A stretch of DNA of 64,000 nucleotides from Pedobacter sp. Leaf41 (lineage in GTDB: Bacteria; Bacteroidota; Bacteroidia; Sphingobacteriales; Sphingobacteriaceae), in NCBI RefSeq assembly GCF_001422545.1, contig NZ_LMLE01000008.1:401809-465808 (forward strand). The letters are read 5' to 3'. Of this stretch, positions 36,245-46,800 are shown in pieces; position 1 is the stretch's first letter; each line of letters opens with the position of its first letter. Below the pieces are notes generated by a model. It saw only the letters and a program-made list of their open reading frames with translations, did not search any database and was not told the DNA's origin. The position numbers and the translations under genes were made by a program.

Positions 36245-36745
36245 ATGTATAAAGTAAAAGTTAACAATCAGTTTCAGTATGATATTGAAATTAACCATAA
36301 CGTGTTTAAATTAAACGGAGAAGAAGTTTCTTTGGATTCCATTAAACTAAGTAACAGTTCTACGCATCTTCTTTATCAAAATAAATCATATAACGCCGAA
36401 GTCATATCCGTTGACAGCGCTAATAAAACTTGTGCCATTAAAGTAAATGGCACAACCTATCAAATTAAGGTGGAAGATCAGTTTGATCAGTTGCTGAAAC
36501 AAATGGGTATGGATAATTTGGCTGGGAATAAAATTTCGGAGATAAAGGCACCAATGCCAGGGTTGGTATTAAATGTAATGGTTGAGGAAAATGTAGAAGT
36601 TAAAAAGGGTGATAACCTATTGGTTTTGGAAGCTATGAAGATGGAAAATATCTTGAAATCTTCAGCTGATGGAGTAGTTAAAAAAGTGCTGATTAATAAA
36701 GGTGATAAGGTGGAGAAAAATCAGGTACTCATCCAATTTAAATAA
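36245..36745 (+). CDS. Biotin carboxyl-carrier domain protein
   Basis: 166 residues. The C-terminal biotinyl domain at about 98-166 has the biotinylation motif EAMKMEN with Lys at residue 132 and the preceding KAPMPGLVLN. The N-terminal 90 residues are like those of the biotin subunits of acyl-CoA carboxylases. It would carry CO2 for a propionyl- or acetyl-CoA-type carboxylase, but no carboxylase subunits are in the window, so its partner is encoded elsewhere. Confidence 0.88.
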   Translation: MYKVKVNNQFQYDIEINHNVFKLNGEEVSLDSIKLSNSSTHLLYQNKSYNAEVISVDSANKTCAIKVNGTTYQIKVEDQFDQLLKQMGMDNLAGNKISEIKAPMPGLVLNVMVEENVEVKKGDNLLVLEAMKMENILKSSADGVVKKVLINKGDKVEKNQVLIQFK

Positions 36746-36769
36746 CCCAAGAATTCTAAGCTATAAAAA

Positions 36770-36804
36770 AAAGTCCCAATTCATAAAGAGTTGGGACTTT
36801 TTTG
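36770..36804. terminator. Bidirectional terminator
   Basis: Stem AAAAGTCCCAA / TTGGGACTTTT with T runs on both strands, serving the biotin-carrier gene and the convergent gldJ. Confidence 0.85.
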
Positions 36805-38484
36805 TTATTTACCTCTACTCACCCGGTATGGTCGTGGAGGTGGGGTTTTAAAACTTCTTTTTCCTGAGGTGCTAATTTCTGGAGCACCTAACATGGTCAT
36901 GGCGCAACGGAACCCTATTTCTGCTGATGATTCATCTTGTGATAAGAAACGTCTGGTTGCTGGATTTAACCAGTAAGCCATATCGTTCCATGAACCGCCT
37001 TTGTATACTCTAGATTTATCATTGATCAACGTTACACCTTCTTCATTTAAAAGCAGGTTCTGTTTATCTCTATAACCCCTTTGATCGGCCTGGTAGCTTG
37101 TAGCTGCTGTTATGCTTTGCGGATCAGTCGATTTCGAAATTGAATCTATACGTTTTGCCTGTGCTTGTTTTTCTTCCCAGGTTTGTTTTCTACCTGAATA
37201 AGCGTTTTCTTTTATCGGATTGCCATATTTATCCAGGGCAATTTTGCCAGTTTGCGCATTATCCAGCTTCTTGTTTTCGAAGTAATTACCGCGATAAGGA
37301 TTAAAGGCATCTGCATCAGTGAAGGTACCTGTTCTGTAAACATCATTTACCCACTCATTCACATTTCCAGCCATGTTATATAAACCGAAATCGTTAGGCG
37401 TATATTGGATTACCGGAACTGTTAAATCTCCCTTATCATTCAATGATCCGCCAACACCCATATAATCGCCGGGTGCTCTTTTAAAGTTGGCTTGTATCAT
37501 ACCTCTGGTTTTCTTAGCTGCAGAGCTCACACCTAATCCGTTCCAGGGATAAATTTTATTTTGATTGATATTTTCGTACTCAGTATTACCAATTAAGCCC
37601 AACGCAGCATATTCCCATTCCGCCTCTGTAGGCAAGCGATAAGGCTGCATAATTACGCCGTCTTCCAACGTTGCCGTTCTTCTTGGTTGATTATTTCCTT
37701 TGCCACCAGCTGTAGCACCAGCCGTACCGGTAGCAGCACCAGTTTTTGTATTGTAATCTATTGGCGCATTTTTACCTTTATCATCGTACTGGCCATTAAT
37801 ATAAGCATCAGTGTTAAAAGGTTTGTCTGGTCTTGGCGTTGCGGTTGCATTTGCTGCACCATTCTTCCCTGTGTTTCCGCCAGCTAAAGTTTTATAATCT
37901 GTTAAAATACCTTTTTCGCGTAAAATAAACTCATTGGCTCGTGAGGTTCTCCACTGACAATAACGAGAAGCTTGCTCCCATGAAACTCCAACTACTGGAT
38001 AATCGCGGTAAGCCGGGTGACGCAAATAATTGTCTACATAAGGCTCGTTATATGATAATGCACTACGCCAAACCAAAGTATCAGGCAACTCATTGTAATA
38101 AAATTCTTGATCTTCCGGAAAGTTATATCTAATCCAGTGCAGATATTCCAACCAGTCGGTATTTGATACTTCAGTTTCATCCATGTAAAACGAAGGCACG
38201 GTTACCTGTCTTTTGTAGTTGTAAATGTTTGGTTCGATACCAGGTACTTCAATCGCGCTTCCACCTACCACTAACACACCACCTTCAATAGGAATTAATC
38301 CAGGTCCTGGTGCTCTTTTGTATTGAGTAGCCACAGCAAAAGCACCCGATTGGTTCGTTTTGCTTTTCCGGTCTGCGTAAGGAACACCTGTTTTGCTTGA
38401 GCTGTTTCCTCCCTTGGAGCTACAAGCACTTAGCAATGCCGCTAATGACAAACAAGTAAAAGAATAAAGTATAAGTTTTTTCAT
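36805..38484 (-). CDS. gldJ: Gliding-motility/type IX secretion lipoprotein GldJ
   Basis: 559 residues. The lipobox (LLSAC) gives an acylated Cys21. The rest is a formylglycine-generating-enzyme-like (SUMF1) domain: MDETEVSNTDWLEYLHW, YPVVGVSWEQASRYCQWR, LPTEAEWEYAALG, GLYNMAGNVNEWVNDVY, VYKGGSWND and GFRCAM. An Ala/Gly/Thr/Asn-rich insertion lies at about 200-270. In Flavobacterium johnsoniae GldJ is needed for gliding and stabilises GldK. Length and layout fit. Paralogue GldK is similar, so J is likely but not certain. porV lies 3 kb away. Confidence 0.82.
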   Translation of the reverse strand: MKKLILYSFTCLSLAALLSACSSKGGNSSSKTGVPYADRKSKTNQSGAFAVATQYKRAPGPGLIPIEGGVLVVGGSAIEVPGIEPNIYNYKRQVTVPSFYMDETEVSNTDWLEYLHWIRYNFPEDQEFYYNELPDTLVWRSALSYNEPYVDNYLRHPAYRDYPVVGVSWEQASRYCQWRTSRANEFILREKGILTDYKTLAGGNTGKNGAANATATPRPDKPFNTDAYINGQYDDKGKNAPIDYNTKTGAATGTAGATAGGKGNNQPRRTATLEDGVIMQPYRLPTEAEWEYAALGLIGNTEYENINQNKIYPWNGLGVSSAAKKTRGMIQANFKRAPGDYMGVGGSLNDKGDLTVPVIQYTPNDFGLYNMAGNVNEWVNDVYRTGTFTDADAFNPYRGNYFENKKLDNAQTGKIALDKYGNPIKENAYSGRKQTWEEKQAQAKRIDSISKSTDPQSITAATSYQADQRGYRDKQNLLLNEEGVTLINDKSRVYKGGSWNDMAYWLNPATRRFLSQDESSAEIGFRCAMTMLGAPEISTSGKRSFKTPPPRPYRVSRGK

Positions 38485-38734
38485 ATAGTACAGGGGACGA
38501 TCGCCAAATGACGATTCAACTGATAAAATTAAGCAATTTTAGTGAATATATAAATATTGTGACAATAAAATACCGATTATATTTTTATCCCATAACGTAT
38601 TATTTTATGACGTATTGTGTCTTTTAAATTTTTGGTCGATTTATTTGAGATTTGGTTGCAGATAAGCGTTATTAATTTGGTTCGTTTATTGACAAGCTAT
38701 ATGCCCAAACATTATATTTTTAATGGATTAACCC
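38485..38734. other. Divergent intergenic region gldJ / asmA-like
   Basis: 250 bases, very AT-rich, no ORF and no RNA gene recognised. Should hold the promoters of both divergent genes, but no clear TTTG/TANNTTTG pair is visible. Confidence 0.5.
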
Positions 38735-41323
38735 ATGTTTAAGAAAATTTCCATAGTAATTATTGCCATCATTGTAATTCTACTTGCCGCTGCTGCTGCC
38801 ATTCCAACATTTTTTAGAAAAGAGATTGATGCAAAACTAAAATCAACTATTAATAAAAGTATAAATGCCAAGGTAGATTTCAAAGACCTGGATTTAAGTT
38901 TGATTACTTCTTTCCCCAACTTGGGGATAAAAATCAACGATTTGACCATCATTGGTGTCGACAGCTTTGCTAAAGACACACTTGCAAATGTTAAACAATT
39001 GCAATTAAATGTTAATTTATTAAGTGTTATAAAGGGCGAAACCTATCAAATAAAATCGGTAGATCTTGATGAACCTACAATTTATGCCAAGATTTTAAAA
39101 AGTGGAAAGACGAACTGGGATATCATGAAAAAAGATTCGGCTGCAAATAACAACGATACAGCTAAAACAGCATTTAAGGTTGCTTTGCAAAAATATGCTA
39201 TTGAGAATGGAAATGTTACTTATGATGATGCTTCTCTTGGTTTCTTGATGGAACTAAAAAACCTTAATCATAACGGTAAAGGAGATTTCACACAAGATTT
39301 GTTTACCCTAAAAACACAATCTGATATTGAAAAACTGACTGTAAAATATGGTGGAATCCCTTATTTGAATAAAGTAAAGCTGGATGCAGAGTTGCCGATT
39401 GATATTGATATGAAAAATATGAAGTTCACCTTTGCCGAAAATGAAATCAAATTAAATGAGCTTGTTTTATCTGCTGTTGGTTATCTGGCGATGCCAAATG
39501 AGAATGACATTACCATGGATTTGAAATTTGATGCCAAACAATCGGAGCTTAAGAATTTCCTTTCTTTGATTCCAGCTATTTATGCTTCGAACTTTAAGGA
39601 TATGGAAGCGACGGGAAAATTTGCTATGAATGGAACTGCAAAAGGCACTTACAACGAGAAGTCGCTTCCCGCATTTGACGTTAATCTCTCCATTGAAAAT
39701 GGAAAAATAAAATACCCATCTCTACCTTCAGCAATCAATAATATTCAAGTTAAATCAAACATCAGTAACCCAGATGGGGTAATGGATCATACGGTGGTAA
39801 ATGTGCCGGCCTTCCATTTGGAGTTTGGCAATGTGCCTGTTGATGGAAGATTGCTTTTGAAATATCCAACAACAGACCCATTTGTGGATATGGCCTTGAA
39901 GGGTAAATTGGATCTAAAACAATTGACTGCAATATTCCCGATGAAGGATATGACTTTAACTGGGATTTTGGATGCTGATATTCAGGCGGCAGGCCGCAAA
40001 TCTTCCATCGATAAAGGGCAATATGAAGCTTTCAAGGCATCCGGACAAGTATTGGCAAGCAACTTTACTTATTCAGGTAAAAATGTACCGATGCCCATCA
40101 GTGTACCCACAGCAAAAATGACTTTTAGCCCTAAAAACATAACGTTGAGTAATTTAATTGCGAAAGTGGGTAAAAGTGATTTCGCCGCTAACGGATCTGT
40201 AAATAATTACCTCAGTTATTTTTTCAAAAAAAACCAAGCGCTACAGGGTAACTTCAATTTGTCATCAAACTTAATTGATGTAAATGAGTTAATGGGGCCC
40301 AAATCGGAAACAACAGAAAGTGATGCTAAAAAAGGAACTTCTAAGTTATCAGTATTTGGAGTTCCAGGAAATATCGATTTTAAAGTTGCCGCGAAGGCTG
40401 GGAGGGTGCTGTACGATACCTACGATATTACAAATGCTCAGGGAGCACTCTTGGTAAAAAATAAAACAATTACCTTTCAAAACATGGGCATGAACATGCT
40501 TGATGGTACTGTGAAAATGAATGGATATTATGCTACTTTGGATCCGAAAAAACCAAAAGTTGATGTCGATTTTGGTATCAAGAAAATGAGTATTCAAAAA
40601 GCATTTGGTGCTTTCAATACAATAAAGTTGCTAGCGCCTGTAGCCAAATTTGCACAAGGCGTATTTTCTACCAACCTAAAGTTCAATTCAGATTTGGATC
40701 AAAATATGATGCCCGTATATTCCAGTATAAATGCCGAAGGTTTGGCAGATATTATTCAAGCTACCATTGCAGGTTTCGAACCGTTGAATAAACTGGCTTC
40801 GGCATTGAGTTCTGATAAATTAAAAAAGCTGGAGCTGAACAATGTGATTACCAAGTTTAAAATTAAAGATGGCCGGTTAAATGTTTCTCCTTTCGATATA
40901 AAAAAAGATGGAATAGTTATGAATGTTCAAGGTTCAAATGGGTTGGACCAAACGATGGCATATGATTTAGCCTTAAACGTACCTCGGGCAATGCTTGGCG
41001 CTAAAGCAAATGAAACTGCAAATGCGATGATTGCAAAATTGAATAGTAAAGTGGGTACAAATGTATCTATGGGTGAAACAATAAAAGTGAACGCAATTTT
41101 AGGCGGAACAATTATGAAACCAATTATCGGCTTAAAGTACGGTGCTGGAGATACAAAATTAGCCGCAAAAGATGCTGTGAACGTTGTGATTGCAGAGAAA
41201 AAGGCTGAATTACAGACTAAAGCACAAGCAAAGATTGATACGGCAAAAGCTAAGGCAACGGAAAAGGTTAAAGATGCTATTGCTGACAAACTGAATAATT
41301 TATTTAAAAAGAAGAATAAATAA
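38735..41323 (+). CDS. AsmA-family protein
   Basis: 862 residues. An N-terminal TM helix at about 5-25 is followed by a long beta-rich AsmA-like region (KSTINKSINAKVDFKDLDLSL, SFPNLGIKINDLTI) and an AsmA C-terminal domain in the last third (LKLLAPVA-type helix, GLADIIQATIAGFEPL, VMNVQGSNGLDQTMAYDLAL). A Lys/Ala-rich amphipathic tail lies at about 805-862. AsmA-like proteins are bridge-like lipid-transfer or outer-membrane-biogenesis factors. Monocistronic. Confidence 0.88.
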   Translation: MFKKISIVIIAIIVILLAAAAAIPTFFRKEIDAKLKSTINKSINAKVDFKDLDLSLITSFPNLGIKINDLTIIGVDSFAKDTLANVKQLQLNVNLLSVIKGETYQIKSVDLDEPTIYAKILKSGKTNWDIMKKDSAANNNDTAKTAFKVALQKYAIENGNVTYDDASLGFLMELKNLNHNGKGDFTQDLFTLKTQSDIEKLTVKYGGIPYLNKVKLDAELPIDIDMKNMKFTFAENEIKLNELVLSAVGYLAMPNENDITMDLKFDAKQSELKNFLSLIPAIYASNFKDMEATGKFAMNGTAKGTYNEKSLPAFDVNLSIENGKIKYPSLPSAINNIQVKSNISNPDGVMDHTVVNVPAFHLEFGNVPVDGRLLLKYPTTDPFVDMALKGKLDLKQLTAIFPMKDMTLTGILDADIQAAGRKSSIDKGQYEAFKASGQVLASNFTYSGKNVPMPISVPTAKMTFSPKNITLSNLIAKVGKSDFAANGSVNNYLSYFFKKNQALQGNFNLSSNLIDVNELMGPKSETTESDAKKGTSKLSVFGVPGNIDFKVAAKAGRVLYDTYDITNAQGALLVKNKTITFQNMGMNMLDGTVKMNGYYATLDPKKPKVDVDFGIKKMSIQKAFGAFNTIKLLAPVAKFAQGVFSTNLKFNSDLDQNMMPVYSSINAEGLADIIQATIAGFEPLNKLASALSSDKLKKLELNNVITKFKIKDGRLNVSPFDIKKDGIVMNVQGSNGLDQTMAYDLALNVPRAMLGAKANETANAMIAKLNSKVGTNVSMGETIKVNAILGGTIMKPIIGLKYGAGDTKLAAKDAVNVVIAEKKAELQTKAQAKIDTAKAKATEKVKDAIADKLNNLFKKKNK

Positions 41324-41517
41324 TTATACACGTAAAGACCTAGTTAATTTATAGTTACAATTTTTGTGGTTTCACCAAACTGTAAAAATTGTAGCTTAAA
41401 TTAGTAAATAGTCACATATTTCGTAATTTGGTAAAATATAATTTTTGGTTTTGCGTTATCAAGCTAGTCTCCAGAATGACAATATCCCAAAGATCTAAAA
41501 TTACGTACCTTTAAAGG

Positions 41518-42705
41518 ATGAATTTCAAGTACATCAGTAAACTTGCTTTTTCCGCACTTTCTTTGGCCTTGGTATTTGGTAAAGCAAATGCTCAAGTGGC
41601 TATCGGTACAACTCAAACCAACGGTAGCGAATCGAACAATATTATAACAGCTGTTCCTTTTTTATTAATAACTCCCGATGCTCGTTCAGGCGCAATGGGT
41701 GATGCAGGTGTTGCCGTTGCAGGAGATGTAAATTCGGCAAGTATAAATGCTTCTAAATTGGCTTTTATCGATAAGCCGTACGGGTTTTCAGTTTCTTATA
41801 GTCCGTGGTTGAAAAGTTTAGTGCCTGATATTAATCTGGCTTATCTAAGTGGCTTCTATAAACTTGATGATCGGAATACAATCGGCGCTTCCCTGCGTTA
41901 TTTTTCTTTAGGTTCTATTCAATTAACAGATATTAACCAGCAAGATTTAGGCATTGCAAACCCTAATGAACTGGCGTTTGATGTGTCATTCGCCAGAAGC
42001 TTTGGCGAGGAATTTTCATTAGGTTCGTCAGTTAGATATATTTATTCAAATTTAGCTTCTGGCCAGTTATCTTCCTCAGGCCAGGTACGTGGGGGTAAAG
42101 CAGTAGCAGTAGATGTTTCTGGCTTATATAAAACCGCTACAACCATGTTCGGAAAGCAGGCTGTACTGTCTGCGGGTGCCAATATTTCAAACATTGGTAC
42201 TAAAATGAGTTATTCTGATGGCGGTGAGAATTTTTTCTTACCTACCAATTTTAAACTTGGCGGGGCCTCAACTATTGTTGTTGATGATTATAGCACCTTT
42301 ACCTTAGCCCTCGATTTTAATAAATTGTTGGTGCCAACCCAGCCTGTTTACGATTCAAACAATAATATTATCAGTGGTAGAGATCCAAACCGTTCTGTTC
42401 CTGCTGGTATTTTTGGTTCGTTCGCTGATGCGCCAGGTGGTTTTAGCGAAGAACTCAGAGAGGTTGGAATTTCAACAGGTTTAGAATATTGGTACAACCA
42501 GCAATTTGCTTTACGGGCAGGATATAATTATCAAAGTCCATTAAAAGGCGATAGTAGATATTTTACGCTGGGTTTAGGTTTGAAATACAACGTTTTCAAT
42601 ATAGACTTCTCGTATTTGTTAGCAAACGCACAAACAAGTCCACTGGCCAACACGCTCCGTTTCGGTCTTTTGTTTAACTTTGGCGATAAGAAAATCATTA
42701 GATAA
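41518..42705 (+). CDS. porV: Type IX secretion outer-membrane protein PorV
   Basis: 395 residues. Signal peptide (about 1-25, ending ANAQ). The PorV signature VPFLLITPDARSGAMGDAGVAVAGDVNSASIN is followed by a 14-strand-type beta barrel ending in FGLLFNFGDKKIIR with a terminal aromatic region. PorV (LptO) shuttles T9SS cargo from the translocon to the PorU sortase complex. No porU is next to it. A TACCTTTA sequence lies just before the start, imperfect as a -7 box. Confidence 0.9.
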   Translation: MNFKYISKLAFSALSLALVFGKANAQVAIGTTQTNGSESNNIITAVPFLLITPDARSGAMGDAGVAVAGDVNSASINASKLAFIDKPYGFSVSYSPWLKSLVPDINLAYLSGFYKLDDRNTIGASLRYFSLGSIQLTDINQQDLGIANPNELAFDVSFARSFGEEFSLGSSVRYIYSNLASGQLSSSGQVRGGKAVAVDVSGLYKTATTMFGKQAVLSAGANISNIGTKMSYSDGGENFFLPTNFKLGGASTIVVDDYSTFTLALDFNKLLVPTQPVYDSNNNIISGRDPNRSVPAGIFGSFADAPGGFSEELREVGISTGLEYWYNQQFALRAGYNYQSPLKGDSRYFTLGLGLKYNVFNIDFSYLLANAQTSPLANTLRFGLLFNFGDKKIIR

Positions 42706-42755
42706 GATTTTCAGAAAGTTTTCCAATAATCATTTAAACATTTAATCTTTTTCCA

Positions 42756-43235
42756 ATGAAAATTAGAGTAGGCTTTGGTTTCGATGTGCATCAACTAAAA
42801 GATCAACATCCGTTTGTAGTTGGTGGTGTAACGTTAGATCATCATAAGGGCGCTTTTGGCCATTCGGATGCTGATGTTTTGCTTCACGCCATTTGCGATG
42901 CTCTACTAGGCGCTGCTAACCTTCGCGATATTGGTTTTCATTTTAAAAATACCGATGATCGCTGGAAAGGAATAAGTAGCATTATCCTACTAAAAGAAAC
43001 AGTTAAATTATTGGCTGATAAAGGCTGGCAAGTGGGAAACATCGATGCTATGCTTTGTTTGGAGGCTCCAAAAATTAATCCGCATATCCCGGCCATGCAG
43101 CAAAATATTGCAGAAGCAATCGGAATTAGCACAGAAGATATTTCGATTAAAGCTACCACAAATGAAACGATGGGTTTTGTGGGTAGGGAAGAAGGCGTTG
43201 TATCCTACGCCGTTTGTTTAATCGAGAAAGTATAA
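42756..43235 (+). CDS. ispF: 2-C-methyl-D-erythritol 2,4-cyclodiphosphate synthase
   Basis: 159 residues, full length. MEP-pathway enzyme making MEcPP from CDP-ME phosphate. Metal ligands in GFDVHQL (D, H) and the H of LLHAICDALLGAA; GHSDADVLLHA and KATTNETMGFVGREEG are family signatures. Follows porV after 50 bases. Confidence 0.96.
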   Translation: MKIRVGFGFDVHQLKDQHPFVVGGVTLDHHKGAFGHSDADVLLHAICDALLGAANLRDIGFHFKNTDDRWKGISSIILLKETVKLLADKGWQVGNIDAMLCLEAPKINPHIPAMQQNIAEAIGISTEDISIKATTNETMGFVGREEGVVSYAVCLIEKV

Positions 43236-43877
43236 ATTCAAATAAACATTTTGAAGCGTAAAGCCAGTTTCAAAACATTAAATTTCTCCCTTTTTTGTGC
43301 TTTTACGCCTGCCTGCGGCAGGCAGGCTTCGCTCGTCATGATTCCTCGCTGCAGGGTAACGCTTCAATTGGGACTAGAAAGCAGCAACAGTATTCATTTT
43401 CAAGGTTTGCAAGGCGCTGACTCTTTATGGCAAAAGTTCTGTCTAACAGAATTGCTGAGCGATGGTTTCCAAATTGATCTATCAAATAAAACGAATTGCC
43501 GCTTTTATTACTTCAAATGAAGATCATGAAACGTCCCTACGGAACGAAATTGAAAAATATAATCTTTCGTTTACCCAGGATTCGTCCCTACGGAACGGGC
43601 AACCATTTCTTCTAGCATTTAGCATGAAAGGTGCTGAATTAAATTCAGCAAAACGAACAGTCTTATTAGGTTGTGAGCTCAGATGTAGCACAGATATAGC
43701 ACCTAATCTATAATCTTTATCACAACGAATTAATTTCAGTGTCTTATAATCATGGGTAATATTTTTTGCGGATACCAAACCATCAATTGCCTCCCGTGTT
43801 GCAATTCGTTCCGTAGGAACGTTTTATGAAGACAATAAAGTCAATTGGAAAATTTATCAAATTGATTGTTCATTGCA
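43236..43877. other. 640 bp repeat-rich gap without a convincing gene
   Basis: It holds a perfect palindrome GCCTGCCTGCGGCAGGCAGGC (43308-43328), and three copies of an ACG-rich motif: CGTCCCTACGGAACG at 43532-43546 and 43587-43601, and CGTTCCGTAGGAACG inverted at 43809-43823. The short ORFs here (up to 89 codons) have no family features and overlap each other on both strands. Possibly a decayed mobile or repeat-derived region. Confidence 0.6.
43532..43823. repeat. Three copies of CGTCCCTACGGAACG-type repeat
   Basis: Two direct copies at 43532-43546 and 43587-43601, and one near-inverted copy at 43809-43823. The outer pair forms inverted arms around about 260 bases. Confidence 0.7.
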
Positions 43878-46800
43878 TCAAACAACAGCTTCCTTCACAT
43901 TTCCTGTTCGTTTTAGTGTTCCCCAAGATTCCAGTTCTCCTTTGATGGCTTTTCTCATTGATCGAAAAAGAACCAGGTACATCAGCTGCCGCCAAAAAAA
44001 CCGTTGAGGAAGAAGGTAAATCAGGTTTTTTAGCTTCTCTTTTTCCATTTTAAATGCAATGGCTGCAAAAATTATATCAACAAAAATGAAGATCAAATAA
44101 TAAAACAATACTTGACCAAAACCATTGTGTAGGCTTAAAATTCCGGAGAAACCTGTTAACGTTAAATTGTTAATGGCACTTAAAGAAAAAAGGCCACTTA
44201 CCAATGAAATCAGCATAAACAAATCTGCCAGAGGGGAAAACAGAGGCAGAATGATTTGATAGATTAGAATATTAGGCATGCCTATCATTCCAAAATAGCC
44301 ATATTTTCTATTTAATAGTGTTTTGCGATTTTTCCAAAAACTCTGCATCACACCAAAGCTCCAGCGAAAACGTTGCTTTAAAAGCATATTTACAGTTTCT
44401 GGCGCTTCGGTATAGGCTATAGCTGAATCACAGTTTTTTACTTTATAGCCTGCTTTTAAAATCTGCATGGTTAAATCGCAGTCTTCAGCAAGCGTATCGA
44501 TGGTGAAACCCCCAACTTCTAACACTACTGCTTTTCTAAATGCTCCAATAGCACCAGGCACAACTGTTATCGTGTTCAATAAATCGAAGGCTCTGCGATC
44601 CATGTTCTGCGAGGTGATGTACTCTATTGATTGCCATCTGGTGATGAGGTTTCGCGTATTTCCAACCTTAACCGTACCGGCAACAGCAGCAATGTCTTCC
44701 TTATAGAAATAACGCATCATTTCTGTTACTGCATTGGCTTTCAGTTGCGTGTCAGCATCAATACAAATGATAAACTCAGCATTGGCTCTGGCAATTCCAT
44801 AATTCAGCGCAGAAGCTTTACCACCATTTTCTTTTTTATAAACCTTAACCTGCGCATGATTGCCGAAGTGGGCATCGATAACCTGAAAGGTGTTATCTTT
44901 CGATCCATCATCTACAAAAATCAATTCGAAATTCGGATAATCAATTTTCAGCAGACTTTGGATGGTTTGTATAGCGGTGATCTCTTCATTGTAAGCCGGA
45001 ATAATAATGCTTACCATTTGGTTAGGATTTTGAACAAGCTCCGCCGCATTTATTTTAGCCAGTTTACGCTGTTTTATCGCCAGGTAAGCAATAAAAATCG
45101 TCCTTAAGATGGCCAAAACAATAGCTACTGAAAATATTGTGTTCAAGATGATATTTCCGTAATAAAAGAAGTTTATGAAAAAATAATCTCCCGATCCGGT
45201 AAATCCGCTATTGGCTTCAGAATTTACAGCAGGCATCAGCTCTGCTCTTTTTTTGCCCATTAAATCGCCAACTGTGGTGAAAGTATAACCCTGAGATTTG
45301 AAAAATCTGATAATTCGTGGCAAGGCTGCAACGGTTGCTTCGCGGTTCCCGCCAGCATCATGTAAAAGCAGGATGTTTCCATTTTCTTTTTGTTTTACCA
45401 CCTCGTTGAAGATCTGATCTGCTGTTTTGCCAGGCTCCCAATCTTCAGGGTCGATATACTCACCAATGTTGATGTAGTTTTCTTTACGACTTTGCGCCAC
45501 AGGCAAAATTTCTGATATATTTTGCGGCTCGGCATCTGCATTGAAAGGTGCACGAAATAAAATGGTACTATGGCCAGTAACGGCCTCAATCAATCTTCTT
45601 GTGGCATTAAGCTCAAATTTTACCCTTCGAGGGCCAATGGCTGACATATCGGGATGAAAAAAGGTATGGTTTCCGATTTCATAACCTTCATCATATTCTC
45701 TCCTCAACAATTCCATGTTTTTTTCGGCCATGATGCCTACAACAAAGAAACAACCGGGCACTTTTTCTTGCTTTAAAATTTGAAGAACCTGTGGCGTGTA
45801 AACAGGATCAGGACCATCATCAAATGTAAGTGCAATTTTTTTGTCGGCTTCTCCAAACCGTTTAATCACATATTTTTCTGGCAAGCGAATGTACTTTTGG
45901 TTTGCTATGCTGAAATCAGTTTTATCAAGCGTAAACTGAACGGCACCAGGTTTGGGCGTAGAAACCAAATCCAATATTTCTCCGTCGCCAATGTAAGAGA
46001 TGCCAGTCATGTTCAAAGTGGATATCTTGCGTAGATCGAATGGCTTTTTCTCTAAAGCATTCAAACTCAAATCTTCAGAAATAAAAGACCATAATCTTTT
46101 ATCTTCCGATCCTAAACGCCACAGGGCAATACCTGCGATTCCCCAATCATCAGCTTTGCGTATGATGTTGAAATAGGTGGCCGCATCTGTAAAATATACA
46201 TCATGTTGAATGCCGCTTCCATCTTTATAACTGTAATTCAAATTTGCGGATGAAGGATTGTAGGTTACTGTACTTTTGTAATTGACAGCAGAAGTGATCG
46301 CTTCTTCATAGGTTAAAGACTTGCCAACGCTATTTTTTGGCCAATCATAACCATAACAAGCCAATGCTAATATTACTTTATCCGCATCAACTTTGGTGCA
46401 AATATGATCAAGCTTTTCTTCTACCCATTCCTGGTTTGATACATCGCCAGAATTGCTTAAATCTGTATGCTGATCATAAGCCATAATCACAAGGTAATCA
46501 TTGTATTTCTGCAAAATCTCGGGTTGATAATCATCATTTTCAGGAGAAATATCTTGAGATACAACGAGGTTTTTTGCATGAAACTGATTGTACAGATTTT
46601 TCATGAAAGAATTGAAACTATTGCTGTTTTCAAGATTCAATTCTTCAAAATCAACATTTATTCCTTTGTATCCATATTTTTGAACGATTGAAATCAAGTT
46701 AGAAATTAACTTTTGTTGAGCGGGTACATCATTCAATAATCGTTTTACAGCGTTGCCATCCCAATGGTCTTTATTAAAATTAGAAACTACTGCAATGGCT

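Noticed and set aside
43251..43778. Short ORFs in the ispF to GT2 gap
   Set aside because: They overlap on both strands, contain palindromes and have no family-like segments.
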